A DNA stretch of 61,971 bases, from assembly GCA_031550125.1 (NCBI GenBank), contig JAVBOW010000020.1, positions 1 to 61,971 on the forward strand, written 5' to 3'. This DNA is from JAVBOW01 sp031550125 (GTDB taxonomy: Bacteria; Bacteroidota; Bacteroidia; Bacteroidales; Rikenellaceae). This document shows positions 1-7,017 of this stretch, piece by piece (positions within the stretch are counted from its first letter, which is position 1; the number at the start of each line of letters is the position of its first letter). Both the position numbers and the translations under genes were made by a program. A model generated the notes under the pieces. The model did no database searches. It was given only the letters and a program-made list of their open reading frames with translations, and had not been told where the DNA came from.

Positions 1-273
1 GTTGAGCTTGATGTCTTTGGCGGCGAGGCGTCCCATAAATTCCGAATAGGTCAATCCGTGGCTGCGCGACGCGGCGTTTATACGCTGTATCCACAGGCTG
101 CGGAAAGTCCTCTTTTTGTTCTTACGGTCGCGGTAAGCGTAGGTAAGACCTTTTTCGACAGTGTTTTTGGCTACTGTCCATACGTTTCCCCTTGAACCAA
201 AGTTACCTTTGGCAAGTTTCAAAACTTTTTTTCTTCTGGCTCTCGATGCTACTGCATTTACACTCCTTGGCAT
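1..273 (-). CDS. rplT: 50S ribosomal protein L20, 3'-truncated by window edge
   Basis: Reading the reverse strand from an ATG at 273 gives 91 codons that run off the window. The protein opens MPRSVNAVASRARRKK and continues with the YRDRKNKKRTFRSLW segment typical of L20, a 23S rRNA-binding protein needed early in 50S assembly. The family is usually about 115 residues, so roughly 25 are missing. The gene follows rpmI on the same strand with an 86-bp gap, the usual rpmI-rplT pair. No RBS of Shine-Dalgarno type is seen before the start. Confidence 0.95.
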   Translation of the reverse strand, partial: MPRSVNAVASRARRKKVLKLAKGNFGSRGNVWTVAKNTVEKGLTYAYRDRKNKKRTFRSLWIQRINAASRSHGLTYSEFMGRLAAKDIKLN

Positions 274-359
274 AAATTTAAAGTTTTACGGATCGCGGGC
301 GGCGTGGTTCTCCCACGCTCTTCGGGGCCCGGCGGCCCTTAGTTTTACAATTGCGCCGC

Positions 360-554
360 CTACTTAACTAAAAGCGAGCGTACGTTGGCCTCGTCGGCCG
401 GCGAAACGAGACCTGCATAGGTCAGGTTACGTTTCTGTTTGGTTGTTTTCTTGGTCAGGATGTGACTTTTGTAAGCGTGCTTACGTTTGATCTTTCCTGT
501 TCCGGTGAAGTCGAAACGCTTCTTGGCACCGGAATTGGTTTTCATTTTCGGCAT
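360..554 (-). CDS. rpmI: 50S ribosomal protein L35
   Basis: A 64-residue, very basic protein starting MPKMKTNSGAKKRF, with the conserved FDFTGTGKIKRKHA stretch of L35. It is a structural component of the large subunit. It sits just upstream of rplT and is preceded by its own Bacteroidota-type promoter. In many genomes infC lies directly upstream of rpmI; here the upstream gene is instead an SRPBCC protein and pyrE, so the L35-L20 pair is detached from infC. Confidence 0.97.
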   Translation of the reverse strand: MPKMKTNSGAKKRFDFTGTGKIKRKHAYKSHILTKKTTKQKRNLTYAGLVSPADEANVRSLLVK

Positions 555-584
555 TCTTGTTATGGTTTAAAGTTAAACAGCCTG

Positions 585-615
585 CAAAGATAAAAAACAT
601 TAGCCGCATTTCCAA
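585..615 (-). promoter_or_regulatory. Predicted promoter for rpmI-rplT
   Basis: On the reverse strand TATCTTTG (592-585) fits the Bacteroidota -7 box TAnnTTTG, and a TTG lies 20 bp upstream (615-613), matching the -33 element. The transcript would begin near 578, leaving a short leader before the rpmI start at 554. Confidence 0.7.
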
Positions 616-616
616 A

Positions 617-1015
617 TCATGCGTTGAGCGCCATGCACACCGTTTCGGCTATCTTGTCCACGGCCTCCTGCAGTTTGCCTCCCAACATCATCTTCATCAT
701 TACGTTAAGGTCTATGTCGAGGGCCACCTGCACTTCCGATCCCTGTTCGGCCTGCGCGAGCAGGAGCGAGAAGGAGAATTTCAGCGGCGTGGCGCCTTCG
801 GATTCGACTCGTATGAGCGAATTCTCCACGCGTTCGGCTATGCGCAGCGCCACGGGAAAGCCCTGTGCGCGGAAAGAGCAGCTGTCGGCGTCGGCCTGCC
901 AGCCTTCCGTTTTGTCCGCCACCATGGGCGTCAGGGCGTCCATGCGGCTGAATATGGCGTATACTTCTGCGGCCGTACGCTTCACGGCCGCCGGTTTACT
1001 TTCGTAATGTTCCAT
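617..1015 (-). CDS. SRPBCC (START-like) domain protein
   Basis: A 132-residue protein beginning MEHYESKPAAVKRTAAEVYA. The N-terminal segment before the first helix, the length and the alternating strand pattern fit the small SRPBCC/polyketide-cyclase-like fold, which forms a hydrophobic ligand pocket; the ligand is unknown. The start was chosen because its ATG shares one base with the pyrE stop (TAATG), implying translational coupling. A longer reading in this frame overlaps pyrE and is not believable. A downstream SRPBCC gene next to pyrE is a familiar Bacteroidales arrangement. No signal peptide, so cytoplasmic. Confidence 0.8.
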   Translation of the reverse strand: MEHYESKPAAVKRTAAEVYAIFSRMDALTPMVADKTEGWQADADSCSFRAQGFPVALRIAERVENSLIRVESEGATPLKFSFSLLLAQAEQGSEVQVALDIDLNVMMKMMLGGKLQEAVDKIAETVCMALNA

Positions 1016-1653
1016 TATTTCATCCAGTTTGAGGGATCTTTGCGCCATTCTTTCAATGTTTCGGCCTCTTCTGGCCGTATATATCCCATGTCGGTGGCGA
1101 TGGCCGTCAGGGTGGGGTAGTCGCTCAGGGTGTCGAGCCTTACCCCCGCCTTTGTGAAGTTTTCGGCGGCGGCGGGGAAGCCGTAGGTGAAGATGGCCGT
1201 CATGCCCAGCACCTCGCATCCGGCGTCGCGCAGCGCCTCCACGGCGCTCAGCGAGCTGCCTCCCGTGGAGATCAGGTCTTCCACCACGACCACTTTCGCC
1301 CCGGGCGCGTATTCGCCCTCTATCTGGTTGGAAAGCCCGTGCGCCTTTGGCGACGAACGTACGTAGATGAACGGTTTGCGCAGGCGGTCGGCCGCCAGAA
1401 CCCCATGGGCGATGGCCCCGGTGGCCACGCCGGCTATTATGTCGGCCTGAGGGTAAAGTTCCGTTATGAGCGCGGCGAAGGCTTCGCATACCATGTCCCG
1501 TACGGCGGGATGCGAGAGTATTCGGCGGTTGTCGCAGTAGATGGGCGAACGCCAGCCCGAGGCCCATGTGTAGGGATTTGCCGGATTGAGTTTTATTGCG
1601 TTAATTTGTAACAGCTTTTCCGCCGTTAGTTTTGCCGTGTTGAGTCTGTCCAT
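1015..1653 (-). CDS. pyrE: Orotate phosphoribosyltransferase
   Basis: Transfers phosphoribosyl from PRPP to orotate, giving OMP in pyrimidine synthesis. The 212-residue protein has the PRPP-binding motif VVVVEDLISTGGSS at residues 121-134 and an N-terminal part (WRSPIYCDNRR, about 34-44) typical of PyrE. Length is normal for the family. It is transcribed away from the Nudix gene, with only 12 bp between the two start codons, so at least one promoter must overlap coding DNA. It is coupled to the SRPBCC gene downstream. Confidence 0.95.
   Translation of the reverse strand: MDRLNTAKLTAEKLLQINAIKLNPANPYTWASGWRSPIYCDNRRILSHPAVRDMVCEAFAALITELYPQADIIAGVATGAIAHGVLAADRLRKPFIYVRSSPKAHGLSNQIEGEYAPGAKVVVVEDLISTGGSSLSAVEALRDAGCEVLGMTAIFTYGFPAAAENFTKAGVRLDTLSDYPTLTAIATDMGYIRPEEAETLKEWRKDPSNWMK
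1627..1634 (+). promoter_or_regulatory. Possible -7 box for the Nudix gene, inside pyrE
   Basis: TAGTTTTG on the forward strand fits TAnnTTTG and lies 32 bp before the Nudix start at 1666, within the 5' end of divergent pyrE. No clear -33 TTG was found at the right distance, so this is tentative. Confidence 0.35.
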
Positions 1654-1665
1654 GAAAGTATAGCG

Positions 1666-2271
1666 ATGATAAGTGTTTATTTTTCAGATAAAGTTATTAG
1701 TTTTGCTCCGGAAATGCCGACGGGATCGGCCGGCGGGCGGATACTCTCCGCCGATGAGCTGACCGTAGCAAAGGTCTTGCAAAATTTCGGGAATAACAAT
1801 ACGTTGTGGGTTGTTTCGCCCGATTTTCCGGTTCTTTTCGACTCTTTTCTCAGCGGTTTCCGTTGCGTGCAGGCTGCGGGCGGCGTTGTTTCCAACGCTT
1901 CGGGCCGGATGCTTATGATTTTCCGCTCCGGTCGTTGGGATCTGCCCAAGGGCCATCGCGAGCCGGGGGAGAGTTGGGAGCAGTGCGCCGTAAGGGAGGT
2001 GTCGGAAGAGTGCGGGTTGGCCGCGGACGCCCTCGCATGCCGCAATATGCTGTGCGAGACGTGGCACGCCTACGAACTGCGCGGCGAATGGGTAGTAAAA
2101 CAATGCCGCTGGTTCGCGGTGGATTATAACGGCGACGGGCAGCCCGTCCCCCAAACGGAAGAGTCGATAACCGAAGCGCGGTGGGTGCGTCCCGAAGATA
2201 CCGGCGTACTGCTCGCAACGAGTTACCAAACGATAAAGAACGTGATAAAAAGTTACATGAATGAAAAATAA
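1666..2271 (+). CDS. Nudix hydrolase
   Basis: A 201-residue cytoplasmic protein with a full Nudix box at residues 96-118 (G96-x5-E102-x7-R110-E111-x2-E114-E115-x-G117), the Mg-binding catalytic helix of nucleoside-diphosphate-linked hydrolases. The preceding WDLPKGH is usual for the family. Residues 1-65 form an N-terminal extension of unknown role. The substrate cannot be told from sequence. The last 11 bp overlap the S9 peptidase gene, so the two are probably co-transcribed. Confidence 0.9.
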   Translation: MISVYFSDKVISFAPEMPTGSAGGRILSADELTVAKVLQNFGNNNTLWVVSPDFPVLFDSFLSGFRCVQAAGGVVSNASGRMLMIFRSGRWDLPKGHREPGESWEQCAVREVSEECGLAADALACRNMLCETWHAYELRGEWVVKQCRWFAVDYNGDGQPVPQTEESITEARWVRPEDTGVLLATSYQTIKNVIKSYMNEK

Positions 2272-4387
2272 ATTGTCCGCGGCCCTATTTGCGGCCCTCG
2301 TGGCGCTGGCTTTCTGCTCGTGCCGTCCCAAATCCGAAAAACAGAGCGACATGGTTAAACCCGACAGCACCCTTACCGAAGAGGAGATCGAGGCGGGCGT
2401 GCTTACCCCCGAAGTGATGTGGAAACTTGGCCGCGTAGGGTCGTCCGAGGTGTCGCCCGACGGCGGCAAGGTGGTTTACACGGTCACCCGCTACAATATG
2501 GCCGAGAACAAAGGGATAACCTGCCTTTACCTTACCGACCTGGAGAAACTCGGAACGGTGCAGCTCACCGAAGGCTCAGCCGCCGATTCCGACCCCTCGT
2601 GGGACGCCGACGGCGGGGCGATCTACTTCCTCTCGGATCGCAGCGGCGATACGCAGCTGTGGAAATTCACCGTGGAGGCGGGGCGTGACGGATTGTCCGA
2701 TCCCGTACGCGTAACCGACGTGAAGGACGGCATAGAGGGTTATAAGGTGGCCCCTTATACGGGCAACCTTGTATATATCAAAAGGGTGAAGGTGGACGGC
2801 AAGAATTCTTCCGACAAATATCCAGACCTCGACAAGTCGCAGGCCAAGATCTACGACGGCCTGACCGTCCGTCATTGGGACCGTTGGGAGGACGGCTCGC
2901 ATCTCCACATATTCGTGTCCAAGATGGGCGAAGGGATGGTGACGGAAGGTACGGATATAATGGATGGCGAGGCGTGGGACGCGCCGATGGCCCCTTATTT
3001 CGATATGGATGAGATAGCGTGGAACAACCAGGGTACGCAGGTGGCCTACACATGCAAAAAGCTCCAGGGTACGCAGTATGCGCTTAGTACCGATTCCGAC
3101 ATCTACGTATACGACACGGAATCCAACACCACCCGCAACCTTACCCAGGGCATGCCGGGCTACGACAAATATCCCCGCTTCTCGCCCGACGACCAGCACC
3201 TGGCCTTCACCAGCATGCGCCGCGCCGGCAACGAGTCGGACAAGGAACGCCTGATGGTCATACACCTGGCCGACGGGAATATGGAAGAACTCGTCCCCGC
3301 TTTCGACTATTCGGCCCAGAACGTACGTTGGGACGACAACACGAGCCTGTTCTTTATATCTCCCATGGAGGGTACCAACCGCCTGTGCCGCGTGTCGCTC
3401 GACGATAAGGAGGTGGCCGTGACGCTCTACGGCGAGTTCGACGTGAACCGTTTCACATGGAACGGAGGTACGATGGTTGCCGAGATAGTTTCGCTTTCTG
3501 CTCCTGCCGAGTTGTTCAGGGTGGATCCCTACGGCGGGCAGACGTCGCAATTCACCACTGTAAACGCCGGTATACTGAACCACATAAAGATGGGCCAGAC
3601 GTATCGGCGAATGGTCCGCACGACCGACAACAAACAGATGTTGGTAAGGGTGGTGACTCCCCCCGATTTCGACGAGCGCAAGAAATATCCCGTGCTTCTT
3701 TTCTGCGAAGGCGGCCCGCAAAGCACCGTCAGCCAATTTTGGAGCTACCGCTGGAACTTCCAGCTCATGGCCGCGCAGGGGTATGTCGTGGTGGCCCCCA
3801 ACCGACGCGGATGTCCCTCTTTCGGACAGGAGTGGCTCGATCAGATATCCGGCGACTACAGCGGTCAAAATATCAGGGACTACCTGAGCGCCATAGACGA
3901 CGTGCTGCGCGAACCGTGGGCCGACGCCTCCAGGGTCGGATGCGTGGGAGCCAGCTACGGCGGCTATTCCGTATTCTTCCTGGCCGGATGCCACCAAAAG
4001 CGCTTCAAGGCTTTCATAGCGCACTGCGGCATGTTCAATCTCGAAAGCATGTACGGAGCTACCGAGGAGCTGTGGTTTCCCAATAACGACCTTGGCGGTC
4101 CATACTGGAGCGACGACGCCACCGCCCGCCGCTCGTACGCCAATTCTCCGCACCGTTTCGTCAAGAACTGGGATACGCCGATGCTTATAATAACGGGAGC
4201 CAACGATTTCCGCATACCTTACACCGAGAGTTTGCAGGCATTCACCGCCGCCCAGCTGCGCGGAATACCGTCCCGTCTCGTCTTTTTCGAAAACGAGGCC
4301 CACCAGGTTTTCAAGCCGCAGAATTCCCTCGCGTGGAACCGCGAATTCTTCTCGTGGCTCGACCAATGGGTAAAGGATCCCGAATAG
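2261..4387 (+). CDS. S9 family prolyl oligopeptidase-type peptidase, exported
   Basis: A 708-residue protein with an N-terminal export signal; Cys19 and Cys21 lie in a loose lipobox-like context (LAFCSC), so it may be a lipoprotein. Residues about 50-440 contain WD40/PD40-like propeller repeats (for example SPDGGKVVY, SPDDQHLAF), followed by an alpha/beta-hydrolase domain. The catalytic triad is readable: Ser565 in GASYGGY, Asp649 in GANDFRIP and His681 in NEAHQVF. Such enzymes cleave short peptides, often dipeptides from N-termini, in the periplasm. It overlaps the Nudix gene by 11 bp. The exact specificity (DPP versus acylaminoacyl peptidase) is not resolved. Confidence 0.9.
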   Translation: MKNKLSAALFAALVALAFCSCRPKSEKQSDMVKPDSTLTEEEIEAGVLTPEVMWKLGRVGSSEVSPDGGKVVYTVTRYNMAENKGITCLYLTDLEKLGTVQLTEGSAADSDPSWDADGGAIYFLSDRSGDTQLWKFTVEAGRDGLSDPVRVTDVKDGIEGYKVAPYTGNLVYIKRVKVDGKNSSDKYPDLDKSQAKIYDGLTVRHWDRWEDGSHLHIFVSKMGEGMVTEGTDIMDGEAWDAPMAPYFDMDEIAWNNQGTQVAYTCKKLQGTQYALSTDSDIYVYDTESNTTRNLTQGMPGYDKYPRFSPDDQHLAFTSMRRAGNESDKERLMVIHLADGNMEELVPAFDYSAQNVRWDDNTSLFFISPMEGTNRLCRVSLDDKEVAVTLYGEFDVNRFTWNGGTMVAEIVSLSAPAELFRVDPYGGQTSQFTTVNAGILNHIKMGQTYRRMVRTTDNKQMLVRVVTPPDFDERKKYPVLLFCEGGPQSTVSQFWSYRWNFQLMAAQGYVVVAPNRRGCPSFGQEWLDQISGDYSGQNIRDYLSAIDDVLREPWADASRVGCVGASYGGYSVFFLAGCHQKRFKAFIAHCGMFNLESMYGATEELWFPNNDLGGPYWSDDATARRSYANSPHRFVKNWDTPMLIITGANDFRIPYTESLQAFTAAQLRGIPSRLVFFENEAHQVFKPQNSLAWNREFFSWLDQWVKDPE

Positions 4388-4394
4388 GGCTTAC

Positions 4395-4428
4395 GCCCCG
4401 CGGGGCCTTGCCCCGGCAGGGGGCGCGC
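4395..4428. terminator. GC-rich palindromic spacer between convergent genes
   Basis: The 42-bp gap between the S9 peptidase and the convergent lipoprotein gene holds the perfect palindrome GCCCCGCGGGGC (4395-4406) followed by another GC-rich inverted stretch. There is no T-run, so a role as terminator for both genes is only plausible. Confidence 0.3.
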
Positions 4429-4429
4429 G

Positions 4430-5080
4430 TTACGGCCGGGAAAAAGGCATGACGGCGGCGTCCATCGCGCCTGTCGTTTCGCAAATATATTCCACCGCAT
4501 AGTTTTCCAACCCATCGGTTGCGGCCGGTTCGGGATATCGCCTGTTTTCGCAGATGCGGAAAATTCCCGAGGCTTTTCCCCCGGATACGATCGTGAGCGC
4601 GTAATCGGCCGCCGTGTCGTGCGTCCCTCCGTTTACTTCGCCGTGTTTCTTTACACAGATGCGCATCGTATTGCCCGAGGCGACGATTACCGCTCCCGTA
4701 TTTCCGCAAAATTCGCCGATGGTTATCCATCGCATTTTACCCCGGCCGTCCCTTTCGACGGCTATCATACTGTCGCAAAACGCGCAGAATTCAGTTGTCT
4801 CTCCGCCGCCCGACGAGGTGTGGGCGCGTTTGGCGAACGTGAGCGCTTTACCGTTAGGGCCGCTTTCCCTCTCATATTCGACGAAGGTTACGACGGTCTC
4901 CTTGGTTACGGCTATCCTCCATGCGGTGTTATTGAACGGAGTCCACTCGAAAGAGGCCAACGGCTCTTCTCCGGTTGTTTTTATTGCGCAGGCCGGCGCG
5001 GGCGGCGTTTTCCTGCCGTCGGCGCATCCGGCCGAAAATACAAGGACGGCTATGATAAGTAAAACCGGTTTTGATTTCAT
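4430..5080 (-). CDS. Uncharacterised lipoprotein
   Basis: Starting at ATG 5080 the protein is 216 residues, with a signal peptide ending in the clear lipobox FSAGC (Cys19). A much longer upstream reading in this frame runs through the hairpin region and was rejected because the signal peptide begins at this ATG. The mature part has paired short segments with tryptophan and cysteine but no family I recognise. Cysteines recur (CAFC, EFCG, RICV, RICENR), possibly disulfides. It has a leader of about 320 nt if the promoter at 5404-5433 is used. Function unknown. Confidence 0.75.
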   Translation of the reverse strand: MKSKPVLLIIAVLVFSAGCADGRKTPPAPACAIKTTGEEPLASFEWTPFNNTAWRIAVTKETVVTFVEYERESGPNGKALTFAKRAHTSSGGGETTEFCAFCDSMIAVERDGRGKMRWITIGEFCGNTGAVIVASGNTMRICVKKHGEVNGGTHDTAADYALTIVSGGKASGIFRICENRRYPEPAATDGLENYAVEYICETTGAMDAAVMPFSRP

Positions 5081-5129
5081 TGATATCGGTTTATGTGATT
5101 GAATATTAAAGGCAATGGTTGTTGTATGC

Positions 5130-5303
5130 GCATAAAAAACGTGGGACATTACCTTATCTATCGGCTTTCGAGGTCTTAGACTACCTTGCAACCGGATAAA
5201 TGAGTAAAGCCCACGTATGGAACGTGAGCGCTTACACTTTACTCCCGGTTGCTTGAAATTGTCTAAGTTTCGAAAGCCGGATATAAAGCCAACGCTTTTT
5301 ATG
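5130..5303 (-). ncRNA. Rod-like inverted repeat, candidate structured RNA
   Basis: A 174-nt imperfect palindrome in the 427-bp gene-free stretch 5081-5507. Helices nest in order: 5131-5138 with 5296-5303, 5162-5171 with 5270-5279 (CGGCTTTCGA), 5175-5181 with 5261-5267 (CTTAGAC), 5188-5195 with 5245-5252 (GCAACCGG), 5202-5209 with 5237-5244 (GAGTAAAG), and a tip helix 5212-5216 with 5222-5226. Small internal loops separate them. A promoter at 5404-5433 would transcribe it on the reverse strand. Its size and rod shape recall 6S RNA, but I cannot confirm this; a mobile-element relic or long 5' leader element are alternatives. The strand is inferred from that promoter. Confidence 0.4.
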
Positions 5304-5403
5304 TTAAAAACCTTAACGTCGCGCGATGGCGGGTAAGGCATAAAATCGTGAAAGAGGTTCTGTTATTTTACCATAGGCGGATGCGATTGATGATCGGTTA
5401 TTG

Positions 5404-5433
5404 CAAATATAGTTTTTATTTCATAAAACGCAA
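5404..5433 (-). promoter_or_regulatory. Predicted promoter reading into the hairpin and lipoprotein gene
   Basis: Reverse-strand TATATTTG (5411-5404) fits TAnnTTTG; TTG (5433-5431) is 19 bp upstream. Transcription would start near 5397, cross the 174-nt hairpin and reach the lipoprotein gene at 5080. I see nothing else in 5304-5403. Confidence 0.6.
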
Positions 5434-5435
5434 TA

Positions 5436-5474
5436 CGCCCGCTCCGGAGTACTCCTGAGCGGACGGGAAGGGCG
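5436..5474 (-). terminator. Hairpin after the DUF486 gene
   Basis: CCGCTC (5439-5444) pairs with GAGCGG (5457-5462) around a GGAGT/ACTCC core, with a possible outer CGCCC/GGGCG pairing. On the reverse strand it is followed by a partly T-rich stretch (GCGTTTTATG). It probably ends the DUF486 transcript. Confidence 0.45.
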
Positions 5475-5507
5475 TAAAGGCGGAATTATGCCGATTTTTA
5501 CGGCGGG

Positions 5508-5876
5508 CTACTTCCTGAAGATAAAATAGACGGCCAGGATAAGGAATACGAATCCTATGGCGTGGTTGGTGCGGAAAGTCTCGTTTTTGAACACCAGAGT
5601 GGTGAATACCGTGAATACCAGAAGTGTTATCACCTCCTGCATTACCTTGAGCTGCCAAAGGGAGAACGGGCCGCCGTTGCCGTCGAAACCTATGCGGTTG
5701 GCCGGGACCTGGAAGCAATATTCGAAGAAGGCTATCCCCCAGCTGACAAGGATGATAATCGGCAGCCCCCAACGGGCGCTCCAACCCGCCTGGGCGAATT
5801 TCAGGTGGCCGTACCAGGCCAGCGTCATGAATATGTTGGAGATTGTCAGCAGTCCTATCGTGGCCAGTGTTTTCAT
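5508..5876 (-). CDS. DUF486 family small membrane protein
   Basis: A 122-residue protein with four hydrophobic segments (about 4-22, 36-55, 76-95 and 103-121), and the conserved polar FEYCFQVPANRIG loop of DUF486, a family related to DMT-type transporters. It should lie in the inner membrane. No substrate is known. The next gene upstream on the same strand, argF', is separated by a short-form repeat, so the two may or may not be co-transcribed. Confidence 0.85.
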   Translation of the reverse strand: MKTLATIGLLTISNIFMTLAWYGHLKFAQAGWSARWGLPIIILVSWGIAFFEYCFQVPANRIGFDGNGGPFSLWQLKVMQEVITLLVFTVFTTLVFKNETFRTNHAIGFVFLILAVYFIFRK

Positions 5877-5904
5877 GATGTTTTCAGTGCGGATTGACTA
5901 TAAC

Positions 5905-5976
5905 GGATCGGATTGAAAAACAGGTCGGCGTTCAGATGCGCGATATGCGCGGCCAACACATAATCGAGTCAGTTCC
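5905..5976 (-). repeat. Dispersed repeat, copy A (short form)
   Basis: A 72-bp member of the family described under copy D. Read on the reverse strand it opens at the base next to the argF' stop, passes GTGTTGGCCGCGCATATCGC, joins directly to the right end after a single GCGCATC, and closes with CGATCC. It lacks the roughly 142-bp inner module of the long copies. Confidence 0.8.
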
Positions 5977-5977
5977 A

Positions 5978-6931
5978 TTATAACCCTTCGAGTATTTTCT
6001 TGAGTACCGTCTGGGCCGATATTTCGCGGTTGGCGGCCTCGGGGATAACTATCGAGCGCGGGCTTTCGATCACCTCGTCGGTCACTATCATGTTGCGCCG
6101 CACGGGCAGGCAGTGCATGAAATATGCATTGTCCGTGAGGGCCATCTTGCGCGCGTCCACCGTCCACGATCGATCTTTGGACAGTATCTTGCCGTAGTTG
6201 GGATCGGCCCAGGCGGCCCAGTTCTTGGCATATATGAAATCGGCCCCCTCGAACGCCTTATCCTGGTCGTATTCCACGCGGGCGTTGCCTGCGAACGACG
6301 GGTCGAGTTCATAACCCTCGGGATGGGTTATCACGAAGTCGTAACCGGCGGCGTTCATCCACTCGGCGAACGAGTTGGGTACGGCCTGCGGCAGTGCGCG
6401 GGGATGGGGCGCCCATGTCAGCACCACCTTGGGCCTCGGTTTTGATTTATACTCCTCGATGGTTATCAGGTCGGCGAAAGATTGCAGGGGGTGGCGCGTA
6501 GCGGCCTCCATGCTTATGACCGGACGGCCGGAATGACGGATGAACTGGGTGAGTATCTCCTCGTTGCAGTCGGCTTGTTTGCTTTCGAACTGCGCGAAAG
6601 AGCGAACGCCGATAACGTCGCAGTACGACCCTATCACCGGCACCGCCTCGAGGAGGTGCTCGGCCTTGTCGCCGTCCATAACCACCCCGTGGCCCGTCTC
6701 GAGTTTCCACGAATCTTTCGTTACGTCCAATACCATTACGTTCATTCCCAAGTTCATGGCTGCCTTTTGCGTGCTGAGGCGCGTACGCAGGCTCGAGTTG
6801 AAGAATATCATGGCCAGAGTCTTGTTGCGCCCCAGCGAGGAGAATGCGAAACGGTCGCGTTTGACGGCCTGCGCCTCTTCTATGGCGGCGCGCAAATCGC
6901 CTATGTCGTTGACGGAAACGAAATGTCTCAT
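5978..6931 (-). CDS. argF': ArgF' type N-acyl-ornithine carbamoyltransferase
   Basis: The 317-residue protein closely resembles the Bacteroides fragilis N-succinylornithine carbamoyltransferase as I remember it: FFNSSLRTRLSTQKAA (carbamoyl-phosphate site, about 43-58), MEAATRHPLQSFADL, TWAPHPRALPQAV and HCLPVRRNMIVTDEV all match. The enzyme carbamoylates an acylated ornithine in arginine synthesis, as Bacteroidota do instead of using free ornithine. At residue 90, where the B. fragilis enzyme has the specificity-setting Pro90 and acetylornithine enzymes have Glu, this protein has Ala (GDKAEH). Succinyl- versus acetyl-ornithine preference is therefore open. It has its own promoter and is not next to other arg genes. 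Confidence 0.93.
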   Translation of the reverse strand: MRHFVSVNDIGDLRAAIEEAQAVKRDRFAFSSLGRNKTLAMIFFNSSLRTRLSTQKAAMNLGMNVMVLDVTKDSWKLETGHGVVMDGDKAEHLLEAVPVIGSYCDVIGVRSFAQFESKQADCNEEILTQFIRHSGRPVISMEAATRHPLQSFADLITIEEYKSKPRPKVVLTWAPHPRALPQAVPNSFAEWMNAAGYDFVITHPEGYELDPSFAGNARVEYDQDKAFEGADFIYAKNWAAWADPNYGKILSKDRSWTVDARKMALTDNAYFMHCLPVRRNMIVTDEVIESPRSIVIPEAANREISAQTVLKKILEGL

Positions 6932-6953
6932 ACGGTAGGTATTTATAGGAGTG

Positions 6954-6961
6954 CAAAAATA
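6954..6961 (-). promoter_or_regulatory. -7 box for argF'
   Basis: TATTTTTG on the reverse strand fits TAnnTTTG, 22 bp before the argF' start at 6931. No convincing -33 TTG at the expected distance. Confidence 0.5.
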
Positions 6962-6982
6962 GCAAATAAGATGGATTGTGGT

Positions 6983-6990
6983 TATATTTG
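6983..6990 (+). promoter_or_regulatory. -7 box for the secreted EEP-family gene
   Basis: Forward-strand TATATTTG fits TAnnTTTG and lies 27 bp before the ATG at 7018. It is back-to-back with the argF' box in an 86-bp divergent region. No clear -33 TTG. Confidence 0.5.
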
Positions 6991-7017
6991 TACGTTTACA
7001 GACAAAAAAATGCTCTT

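Noticed and set aside
2576..4366. Long open frame (596 residues) opposite the S9 peptidase gene
   Set aside because: Typical antisense shadow of a GC-rich gene; no family resemblance and no start context.
5081..5341. Upstream extension of the 4430-5080 lipoprotein
   Set aside because: It would place 87 residues before the signal peptide and translate through the hairpin, which is better explained as RNA or DNA structure.
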